6,463 nt of DNA from an uncultured Clostridia bacterium. GTDB taxonomy: Bacteria > Bacillota > Clostridia > Oscillospirales > Acutalibacteraceae. This document shows, in pieces, positions 1 to 5,446 of this stretch; positions within the stretch are counted from its first letter, which is position 1, and each line of letters starts with the position of its first letter. The position numbers were made by a program, and so were the translations under genes. The notes under the pieces were generated by a model that saw nothing but the letters and a program-made list of their open reading frames with translations, searched no databases and was not told where the DNA came from. The DNA is taken from assembly GCA_944382025.1 (NCBI GenBank), contig CALWMQ010000069.1, forward strand, positions 1 to 6,463, in the 5' to 3' direction.

Positions 1-64
1 CGGTTTTGACCGCGGCGCCAACCCCTGCTCGCTGTTTCCCGCCCCGCGGGCGCTCGCAGGCGTT

Positions 65-80
65 GCCTTTTGTAAAAGGC
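65..80. repeat. Perfect inverted repeat upstream of mrdA
   Basis: The bases read GCCTTTT-GT-AAAAGGC, a perfect 7-bp dyad with a 2-nt centre. As RNA it would fold as a 6-bp stem with a TGTA loop. No T-run follows on the + strand, so it is not an obvious intrinsic terminator. It lies about 115 bp before the mrdA start and could be a protein-binding dyad or a degenerate end of the preceding transcription unit. Its function is unknown. Confidence 0.5.
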
Positions 81-98
81 GGGCGAAAACTTTATGTT
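70..98 (+). promoter_or_regulatory. Weak candidate sigma-A promoter for mrdA
   Basis: TTGTAA at 70-75 and TATGTT at 93-98 are separated by exactly 17 bp. Each hexamer matches the consensus at four of six positions. The -35 hexamer overlaps the right arm of the dyad at 65-80. The match is modest. mrdA may instead be read through from upstream mre genes, which lie outside the window, so this is only a candidate. Confidence 0.25.
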
Positions 99-194
99 GG
101 TTCCCGTTCCCCTGTTATGACGGTGGAAGGTGCTTTTCCTTCCCCTACGGCCAGAGAGGGGTGGAATGTTTTTTGTGAGAAAGGCAGGCTCCCC

Positions 195-2291
195 ATGTCT
201 GATAACAGCAATCCTAACAACCGAATCAGCAAACGGCGCCTGGTGGCGCTGGTCAGCGTGATCTGTTTTGTGTTCACCGTCTATGCCTTCCGCCTGTTCC
301 AAATCCAGATAGTGGAAGGGGAATACTACGCCGCCCAGGCTAACCGGCATACTCAAACCAAGGTGGATATTCCCGCCTCCCGCGGGGAAATCCTGGACCG
401 GTACCTCCGTCCTATGGCGGTAAACCGGACCACCTTCTCCTTGGCTCTGGATGGCGCCTTCTTTCCCCGGGGTACCGGCGAAGAGGCTAAAAACCGGCAG
501 AATGAGATTTTACTGCGCCTGACCAGCCTGCTGACTGAGCGGGGTGAAGAATGGAACGATACCCTGCCCATCACCAAAACTGCCCCGTTCACTTTTGAGG
601 AAGGGCGGGAGGACAGTGTAAGTACCCTGCGGAAAAAGCTGGAACTGGCAGACTATGCCACGGTAGAAAACTGTATGGACGCGATGATCGAGCGGTATTA
701 TCTCAGCGGCTATACCCCTGAACAGCAGCGACTGCTGGCGGGGATTCAATATGAGATGGAAACCCGGGGATTTGCCCTGAAAACCCCCTATACCTTTTCC
801 AGCGACATTTCCCGGGAGACGGCTTATATTATTAAGGAGAATAATACGGTTTATCCTGGGGTTACCCCCCAGGCGACCCCCGTACGGGAATATGTGAGCA
901 AAAATATTGCTGCCCATCTCATCGGCACCGTAGGCCCCATCTATCCCGAGGAATATGCCGAATTGAAAGAAAAGGGGTATCAGCTCAATGATACGGTGGG
1001 AAAAGGAGGGATCGAAGCCGCCATGGAGGATGCCCTCCGCGGCCAGACCGGCGTACGGGTCCTGGAGAGGGACTCTTCCGGCAGCATTGTGGACGAGTTT
1101 GAGCAGGTGCCTGCCGTGGCAGGGGATTCGGTTGTGCTGACCCTGGACATGAATCTGCAGAAAACCACCCAGGAGATCCTGATTTCCAAAATTGAGGAAC
1201 TGCGCCAGAAACAGCCTACCGCCACCAAGCAATGGGTAGGCCAGGACGTACGCAGCGGATCAGTTGTGCTGCTGGACGTCAAAACCGGCGAGGTACTGGT
1301 GTGCGCCAGCGAACCCGGCTACGACCTGTCCACCTATCAGGAAAATTATACCGAACTGGCCAACGATCCGGGAAATCCCCTGTTCAACCGGGCTCTCAGC
1401 GGCACCTTTGCCTGCGGCTCCACCATTAAACCTGCCGTAGCTGTGGCCTCCCTGATGGAGGGGATCATCAATATGGATTCCCAGCCGGATACCGCTTTCT
1501 GCGACGGACGGTACCACTATTATGAGGATGTGGGATTCGCGCCCCGCTGCACCGGCAGGCATGGACATCCTAATGTAGTGACCGCCATTCAGAAATCCTG
1601 CAACTCCTTCTTCTTCGATATGGGCCGACAGCTGGGGTACCAGACCATGAACAACTATTTTACGATTTTCGGCTTCGGACAGAAAACCGGGATTGAGATC
1701 GGTGAGGCTACCGGCACCCTGTCCAGCCCGGAAAGCTATCCCGGCACCTGGGTGGGAGGCAACAACTGCCAGATGGCTATCGGCCAGCTTAACAGCCAGT
1801 ATACCCCTATCCAGCTGGCGGCCTGCGCCATGACCCTGGCGAATAACGGGGTACGCTATAAAACCCATCTGGTTCACAGTGTCCGCAGCTACGACGGCAA
1901 AAACGAAACGGTAACCACTCCGGAAATCGCCGCGGAACTGGATATGGATCCGGCAACCATTGAAGCGGTACGGCAGGGAATGTTGGCCGTCACCAGCCAG
2001 GTAGGTGGTACGGCCTATAAGGTGTTCCGGGACGCCCCTTATGCCGTGGCCGGTAAAACCGGTACCGCGCAGAACGGGAAAATCGATTCCAACGGCAATA
2101 GTGACCGTTCCGACCACGGAGCGTTTATCGGCTACGCCCCGGCGGACAATCCCCAGGTGGCTATTTCCGTGGTGATGGAAAACGGTACCTCTACTCCCGC
2201 GGCGGAAGTTGCCCGTGCAGTCCTGGACGCTTATTTCGCCTCTAAATCCTCCGGGATGACTCCTACACCAGAACAGGAATTGCTGCCTTAA
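195..2291 (+). CDS. mrdA: Penicillin-binding protein 2 (class B, monofunctional D,D-transpeptidase)
   Basis: PBP2 cross-links peptidoglycan during lateral wall growth, working with the RodA glycosyltransferase and the MreBCD scaffold. The protein has 698 residues. It has a short basic cytoplasmic tail, one membrane anchor at about residues 16-32, and the dimerisation/pedestal domain opening with RGEILDR at 63-69. The transpeptidase domain follows with all three active-site motifs: S409-TI-K412 (nucleophile S409), S468-C-N470 and K621-T-G623. There is no PASTA domain, which argues against SpoVD. The reading frame stays open upstream to base 6, but ATG 195 is chosen: a purine-rich AAGGCAGG ends 6 nt before it, and it gives the usual short tail before the anchor. 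The upstream-extended part has no family resemblance. PBP2 rather than a division PBP is inferred from the minD neighbour and the missing PASTA repeats. Confidence 0.9.
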   Translation: MSDNSNPNNRISKRRLVALVSVICFVFTVYAFRLFQIQIVEGEYYAAQANRHTQTKVDIPASRGEILDRYLRPMAVNRTTFSLALDGAFFPRGTGEEAKNRQNEILLRLTSLLTERGEEWNDTLPITKTAPFTFEEGREDSVSTLRKKLELADYATVENCMDAMIERYYLSGYTPEQQRLLAGIQYEMETRGFALKTPYTFSSDISRETAYIIKENNTVYPGVTPQATPVREYVSKNIAAHLIGTVGPIYPEEYAELKEKGYQLNDTVGKGGIEAAMEDALRGQTGVRVLERDSSGSIVDEFEQVPAVAGDSVVLTLDMNLQKTTQEILISKIEELRQKQPTATKQWVGQDVRSGSVVLLDVKTGEVLVCASEPGYDLSTYQENYTELANDPGNPLFNRALSGTFACGSTIKPAVAVASLMEGIINMDSQPDTAFCDGRYHYYEDVGFAPRCTGRHGHPNVVTAIQKSCNSFFFDMGRQLGYQTMNNYFTIFGFGQKTGIEIGEATGTLSSPESYPGTWVGGNNCQMAIGQLNSQYTPIQLAACAMTLANNGVRYKTHLVHSVRSYDGKNETVTTPEIAAELDMDPATIEAVRQGMLAVTSQVGGTAYKVFRDAPYAVAGKTGTAQNGKIDSNGNSDRSDHGAFIGYAPADNPQVAISVVMENGTSTPAAEVARAVLDAYFASKSSGMTPTPEQELLP

Positions 2292-2319
2292 GGGGAATAC
2301 AGAATCGGGAACAAAATAG

Positions 2320-2347
2320 GGACGCTGACCGGCGTTCACCTAAGGTG
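2320..2347 (+). other. Two small adjacent hairpins after mrdA
   Basis: GGACGC (2320-2325) can pair with GCGTTC (2332-2337), including one G-T pair. Immediately after, CACC (2337-2340) pairs with GGTG (2344-2347) around TAA. No T-run follows either one, so they do not form a convincing rho-independent terminator. They might stabilise the 3' end of the mrdA transcript. The rest of 2292-2400 holds nothing I can name. Confidence 0.3.
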
Positions 2348-2406
2348 CTGGCAATATTTCCAAACCTGTGGCCAAAACTTTTGCGGAAACTCCCCTGACA
2401 AACCAG

Positions 2407-2435
2407 TTTACACCGACGTTTGAGTATGGTATAAT
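2407..2435 (+). promoter_or_regulatory. Strong sigma-A promoter for minD-mgsA
   Basis: TTTACA (-35, 2407-2412), a 17-bp spacer and a perfect TATAAT (-10, 2430-2435) are present. A TG at 2427-2428 one base before the -10 makes it an extended -10 as well. Transcription should begin near 2442, leaving about 135 nt of untranslated leader before the minD ATG. This is the best promoter in the window. It implies that minD-mgsA is transcribed separately from mrdA, at least in part. Confidence 0.85.
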
Positions 2436-2539
2436 GACAGTATACCCGCAGATCCGTCCTTGTTTTACTGTTGATCCATCTTGTATCCGACAGCTACAGC
2501 AGCCAGGCATTGGGTTGGAATTACTGCGGTTTTCTATTG

Positions 2540-2568
2540 CCGCTTAGGCCGGAGGACGCAGCGGGAGG
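2540..2568 (+). promoter_or_regulatory. minD ribosome binding site with an overlapping stem
   Basis: GGGAGG at 2563-2568 lies 8 nt before ATG 2577 and fixes that ATG as the start, in preference to the in-frame TTG at 2481. CCGCT (2540-2544) can pair with AGCGG (2560-2564), so a 5-bp stem reaches the first two bases of the Shine-Dalgarno. This could modestly reduce ribosome access. The binding site is clear; the effect of the stem is speculative. Confidence 0.6.
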
Positions 2569-2576
2569 TTTCCCTT

Positions 2577-3317
2577 ATGGGTTTGATTTCTGTGGTGACA
2601 TCGGGAAAAGGCGGTGCCGGAAAATCTACCGTCACAGCCGGTTTGGGCTGCGCCTTGGCGCGCCTGGGCCGGAAAGCCCTCCTGGTGGACGGCGACGCCG
2701 GACTGCGGAGCTTGGATCTGATGCTGGGCATAGGCGGCAGCGCCGTGTATGATATGGCTGATATCTTTGCCGGAAATTGCGAACCCATTCGAGCCATCTA
2801 TCCTTCCCCCACCTGCCCCAACGTCTTTGTTATGCCCGCTCCGGTCAGCCTGGATCAATTGGCTTCTCCCCGGGATATGGCCCGGCTTTGCAGAGGTCTG
2901 AGCCGGTATTATGATGATGTGCTCATCGATTCCCCCGCCGGCATCGGCCGGAGCTTTGAAACAGCCGTGGCTGGGGCTGCCCAGGCCTTTGTGGTCACCA
3001 CCCCGGACATGGTCTGTGCCCGGGATGCCCAAATCGTCAGCCATCTTCTGTCAGGGAAAAACATTCCCGCCCGGTTGATCATCAACCGGCTGCGTCCCGC
3101 TCCCGTGCTGGCAGGGAAAATGCCCGATGTGGATGAAATCATTGACACGGCAGGCCTCCAGCTCATCGGTATCCTGCCGGAGGATGAAGCGGTCGCCGTG
3201 GCTAACGCTAACGGACGCCCTCTGCCATCCCACTGCCATGCCGCCGCCTGCTTTGAAAACATAGCACGGCGGTATCTGGGCGAGGCAGTCCCTTTGGCAA
3301 GGCTGGAAAAAATGTGA
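2577..3317 (+). CDS. minD: MinD-family ATPase, short form without the usual C-terminal membrane helix
   Basis: MinD is a deviant-Walker ATPase that, with MinC, keeps FtsZ rings away from the poles. It binds membrane when dimerised on ATP. The protein has 246 residues. The deviant Walker A SGKGGAGKST has signature lysine K11 and P-loop lysine K16. The switch region DGDAGLRSLDLMLG (D38, D40) and D118-SPAGI follow, with the MinD-like EDEAVAVANANG stretch near the C-terminus. The DSPAGI signature and the gene context favour MinD over ParA, Soj or FlhG. After the LGE motif near residues 234-236 the chain ends within about ten residues (VPLARLEKM). Typical MinDs continue there through a linker into a basic amphipathic helix. 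Neither alternative frame past the stop supplies one. No minC or minE is adjacent. It has its own promoter, and mgsA starts 33 bp downstream, so the two genes are probably cotranscribed. Confidence 0.85.
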   Translation: MGLISVVTSGKGGAGKSTVTAGLGCALARLGRKALLVDGDAGLRSLDLMLGIGGSAVYDMADIFAGNCEPIRAIYPSPTCPNVFVMPAPVSLDQLASPRDMARLCRGLSRYYDDVLIDSPAGIGRSFETAVAGAAQAFVVTTPDMVCARDAQIVSHLLSGKNIPARLIINRLRPAPVLAGKMPDVDEIIDTAGLQLIGILPEDEAVAVANANGRPLPSHCHAAACFENIARRYLGEAVPLARLEKM

Positions 3318-3350
3318 CATGCCCACGAATTTATAAAGGAGTGAACAAAC

Positions 3351-3758
3351 ATGAATATCGCTTTGATTGCCCATGACGCCAAAAAGGAACTGATGGTACA
3401 GTTCTGCATTGCGTATTGCGGGGTTCTGAGCCGGCACAATATCTGCGCCACCGGTACTACCGGCAAAATGGTGGCGGAAGCTACCGGCCTGAACATTGTA
3501 CGATATATGAGCGGTTCCCAAGGCGGCGATCAGCAGATTTCCGCTCGGATCGCCTGCGATGAAATCGACCTGCTGCTGTTCTTCCGGGATCCTATGACGG
3601 TGAAAGCCCATGAGCCTAACGAGAACGATATGTTCCGCCTGTGCGATATGCGCAACATCCCTGTGGCTACCAACATCGCCACTGCTGAGGTGCTGATCCA
3701 CGGCCTGGAGCGCGGCGATCTGGATTGGCGGAATATTGTCAACCCCGGCAGCAAATAA
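3351..3758 (+). CDS. mgsA: Methylglyoxal synthase
   Basis: MgsA converts dihydroxyacetone phosphate to methylglyoxal and phosphate in the cytosol. It bypasses lower glycolysis and relieves sugar-phosphate build-up; the family enzymes are inhibited by phosphate. The protein has 135 residues, the compact length usual in Firmicutes. Family motifs in order are IALIAHD (H8, D9), the phosphate-binding TGTTGK (34-39), SGSQGGDQQ with catalytic D60 (equivalent to E. coli D71), FFRDP (D80, equivalent to D91), H87 (equivalent to H98) and IPVATNIATAE (103-113). The position equivalent to E. coli D101 is N90 (sequence HEPNEND). ATG 3351 is preceded by AAAGGAG at 3335-3341 with 9-nt spacing. It lies 33 bp after minD and is probably in the same operon; the link is positional, with no known mechanistic tie to MinD. 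Confidence 0.95.
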   Translation: MNIALIAHDAKKELMVQFCIAYCGVLSRHNICATGTTGKMVAEATGLNIVRYMSGSQGGDQQISARIACDEIDLLLFFRDPMTVKAHEPNENDMFRLCDMRNIPVATNIATAEVLIHGLERGDLDWRNIVNPGSK

Positions 3759-3766
3759 CCTGCCCC

Positions 3767-3926
3767 CTGGGGATCTCTCCCAGCCGGGTGAGTATGTGGA
3801 ATGTGGATAGGGGACGGTGTCCTCCTGCCCCGGCACGTGTAGGCCGGAGCAGAAGGATGCGGTTCCCTAACCATTTGTAAGGGTTCTTTTGGACACAGAG
3901 CCCAGGAATCCGGCGGCACAGCCGCC
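3767..3926 (+). other. Hairpin-rich leader upstream of hisS
   Basis: This 187-nt gap holds several short inverted repeats in a row. CTGGG 3767-3771 pairs with CCCAG 3779-3783. GGGGAC 3810-3815 pairs with GTCCTC 3819-3824 (one G-T). CCGGC 3830-3834 pairs with GCCGG 3843-3847, extended by GC pairs beyond one mismatch. AACC 3869-3872 can pair either with GGTT 3861-3864 or with GGTT 3882-3885, and CTTTT follows the latter. GGCGGC 3912-3917 pairs with GCCGCC 3921-3926. The first hairpin may close the mgsA transcript. The switchable AACC and the following T-tract resemble an attenuator, but no known riboswitch or T-box signature is visible, and no convincing promoter either. Structure is inferred by eye. 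Confidence 0.4.
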
Positions 3927-3930
3927 TACG

Positions 3931-3936
3931 GAAGGA
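3931..3936 (+). promoter_or_regulatory. hisS ribosome binding site
   Basis: GAAGGA ends 9 nt before ATG 3946, and a second purine run (GAAGG, 3938-3942) is closer. This decides the start: the frame is open further upstream from a TTG at 3889, but that stretch runs through the leader hairpins and does not resemble HisRS. The perfect stem at 3912-3926 ends 4 nt before this site. Confidence 0.65.
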
Positions 3937-3945
3937 CGAAGGAAA

Positions 3946-5277
3946 ATGGCATTGATTACTAAGGCTATCCGCGGTACCCAGGATGTACTGCCCGCCGACA
4001 GTTACAAGTGGCAGCATATAGAGCAAACCGCGCTGAGCATTGCCCGGGATTACGGATATCGGGAAATCCGTACCCCGGTGTTTGAGCATACGGAACTGTT
4101 CCAGCGGTCGGTAGGGGAAACAACCGATGTGGTACAGAAAGAAATGTACACGTTTGAGGACAAAGGCGGCCGGTCCATTACCCTGCGTCCTGAGGGTACG
4201 GCAGGTGCCGCCCGCTGCCTGCTGGAGCACAGTCTCAACAACGATGCCCTCCCCGTAAAAGTATCCTATCTCACCTCCTGTTACCGGTACGAAAAGCCCC
4301 AGGCGGGCAGGCTCCGGGAATTCCATCAGTTCGGGGTGGAATGCTTCGGGGCGGCCGCCCCCCAAGCCGACGCGGAGGTCATCGCCCTGGCCCATTCTGT
4401 CCTGGAAAACCTGGGGGTAACCGGGGTATCTTTGCACCTGAATTCTATCGGCTGCCCGGAATGCCGCGCGCGATACCATGCGGCTCTGAAAGCCTATTTT
4501 GAGGCCCGGAAGGAAGAGCTGTGCGAGACCTGCCGAGGCCGGCTGGACCGTAACCCCATGCGGATCCTGGACTGTAAATCCCCGGTGTGCTCCGCCATTG
4601 CGGCGGATGCCCCGGTCATGCTGGATTACCTGTGTGACGACTGCGCCGCCCACTTTGAGGCGGTGAAAGCCTGCCTGGATACGGCGGAAATCGCCTATTC
4701 CATTGATCCGCACATCGTCCGGGGACTGGATTATTATACCCGGACGGTATTTGAGTTCGTCTCGGACGCCCTGGGCGCCCAGGCGGTGGTATGCGGCGGC
4801 GGCCGGTACGATGGGCTATGCGAGGAACTGGGAGGGCCCCATATCCCCTCCTTGGGCTTCGGCATGGGGCTGGAACGGCTGCTGCTGGTGCTGGAGGCCA
4901 AGGATGCCTCCTTCCCCGAGCCGCCCCGCTGTGAGGTATATCTGGCCCCCATGGGAGAAGCGGCGATAAAACAGTGCTTCGCCATCGCTACCCGGCTGCG
5001 GGAAGGCGGCGTAGCGGTGGAACTGGACACGGTAGGCCGCGGCCTGAAAGCTCAGATGAAATACGCCGATAAGCTCCATGCCCGCTATGCCATTGTGGTA
5101 GGGGACAATGAGCTGGAAACCGGCCTTGCCAAGCTGAAGGACATGGAAACCGGGGAACAAACCGATATCCAGCTGGATGACAGCCTGTACACCACCCTGT
5201 ATAATAAATCCCTGGACAGGCAGCTGGCCGGCATGGCGGATTTATTCAATGACAGCATCCTGGGCGGTGCGGAATAA
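3946..5277 (+). CDS. hisS: Histidyl-tRNA synthetase (HisRS, class IIa)
   Basis: HisRS charges tRNA-His with histidine using ATP, in the cytosol as a homodimer. The 443-residue length is slightly above the usual 420-430. The N-terminal KAIRGTQDVLP is the family opening. Motif 2 is YRYEKPQAGRLREFHQ (113-128), the histidine-specific motifs are RGLDYY (259-264) and GGGRYDG (284-290), and motif 3 is GMGLER (306-311). The C-terminal anticodon-binding domain follows from about residue 325. The insertion domain carries four cysteine pairs: C170/C173, C193/C196, C210/C215 and C230/C233. The arrangement CPEC...CETC...CDDC is of the type found in clostridial HisRS and suggests metal binding, though that is inference. 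It is followed by aspS after a 169-bp gap, a common Firmicute pairing. No T-box is seen in its leader. Confidence 0.96.
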   Translation: MALITKAIRGTQDVLPADSYKWQHIEQTALSIARDYGYREIRTPVFEHTELFQRSVGETTDVVQKEMYTFEDKGGRSITLRPEGTAGAARCLLEHSLNNDALPVKVSYLTSCYRYEKPQAGRLREFHQFGVECFGAAAPQADAEVIALAHSVLENLGVTGVSLHLNSIGCPECRARYHAALKAYFEARKEELCETCRGRLDRNPMRILDCKSPVCSAIAADAPVMLDYLCDDCAAHFEAVKACLDTAEIAYSIDPHIVRGLDYYTRTVFEFVSDALGAQAVVCGGGRYDGLCEELGGPHIPSLGFGMGLERLLLVLEAKDASFPEPPRCEVYLAPMGEAAIKQCFAIATRLREGGVAVELDTVGRGLKAQMKYADKLHARYAIVVGDNELETGLAKLKDMETGEQTDIQLDDSLYTTLYNKSLDRQLAGMADLFNDSILGGAE

Positions 5278-5293
5278 GGCTTGCCGTGAATCT

Positions 5294-5376
5294 GACCGGC
5301 TATGGCTCGGGTGAGAACTGGCGGACTCCTAAGAAGATCCCACCGAAAGCTCCCGGTCCGCAGCCTGGATGATCCA
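5294..5376 (+). other. Intergenic region with mutually exclusive inverted repeats (hisS-aspS gap)
   Basis: GACCGG (5294-5299) is fully complementary to CCGGTC (5353-5358). GCGGAC (5321-5326) is fully complementary to GTCCGC (5356-5361). CGGG (5308-5311) can pair with CCCG (5352-5355). All three compete for the same 3' segment, so only one can form at a time. A dyad TGGAT-G-ATCCA follows at 5366-5376. The region lies after the hisS stop and before the likely aspS promoter, so it would belong to the hisS transcript or to a longer readthrough leader. It may be a structured 3' UTR, an attenuator or chance. No T-run directly follows any stem. Confidence 0.35.
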
Positions 5377-5394
5377 TGCAAAACAGCGAGCGCC

Positions 5395-5407
5395 GTTTTT
5401 GTAAAAC
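5395..5407. repeat. GTTTT-TGT-AAAAC dyad before aspS
   Basis: A 5-bp perfect inverted repeat around TGT lies just upstream of the putative aspS -10 element, roughly where a -35 would be. Its core TTTTGTAAAA (5397-5406) is identical to the core of the dyad at 65-80 ahead of mrdA. It could be an operator or chance in an AT-rich patch. Confidence 0.3.
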
Positions 5408-5411
5408 AAAA

Positions 5412-5420
5412 TGATATGAT
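5412..5420 (+). promoter_or_regulatory. Candidate extended -10 promoter for aspS
   Basis: TGATATGAT contains an extended -10 (TG, one base, TATGAT). No good -35 sits 16-18 bp upstream, as is often the case for extended -10 promoters. Transcription would start near 5427, about 20 nt before the aspS ATG, leaving a very short leader. The local AT-rich patch stands out in an otherwise GC-rich gap. Confidence 0.45.
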
Positions 5421-5446
5421 AAAAATCCGGAAAGGACAGAAACGCT

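Noticed and set aside
1..9. Possible tail of an upstream gene such as mreD ending at TGA 7-9
   Set aside because: Only two codons before the stop are visible, so no identity can be supported.
1260..2339. Long minus-strand open frame (about 359 codons) opposite mrdA
   Set aside because: It lies antisense to a well-supported PBP2 gene, shows no recognisable motif, and its glycine/arginine-rich composition is what reverse reading of GC-rich codons gives.
2434..2547. Possible leader peptide beginning at ATG 2434
   Set aside because: The ATG overlaps the -10 box and lies upstream of the predicted transcription start, and it has no ribosome binding site.
3809..3896. REP/MITE-like palindromic element (GGGGACGGTGTCC and TTTTGGACAC pieces)
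   Set aside because: The pieces resemble palindromic repeats I recall from other Clostridia, and GTGTCC at 3817-3822 complements GGACAC at 3891-3896. However, there is no second copy in the window, no target duplication and no transposase.
3759..3945. T-box leader for hisS
   Set aside because: The conserved T-box segment (AGGGTGG.ACCGCG type) and a terminator with a proper T-run are not found.
3739..4713. Minus-strand open frame (about 324 codons) opposite hisS and its leader
   Set aside because: It is a shadow of the HisRS codons, with no motif or ribosome binding site.
5301..5375. ZTP or FMN riboswitch before aspS
   Set aside because: Short fragments match, but the P2 helix before CCACCG is absent, the terminal GCCTGGGC element is incomplete, and the downstream gene does not fit either ligand.
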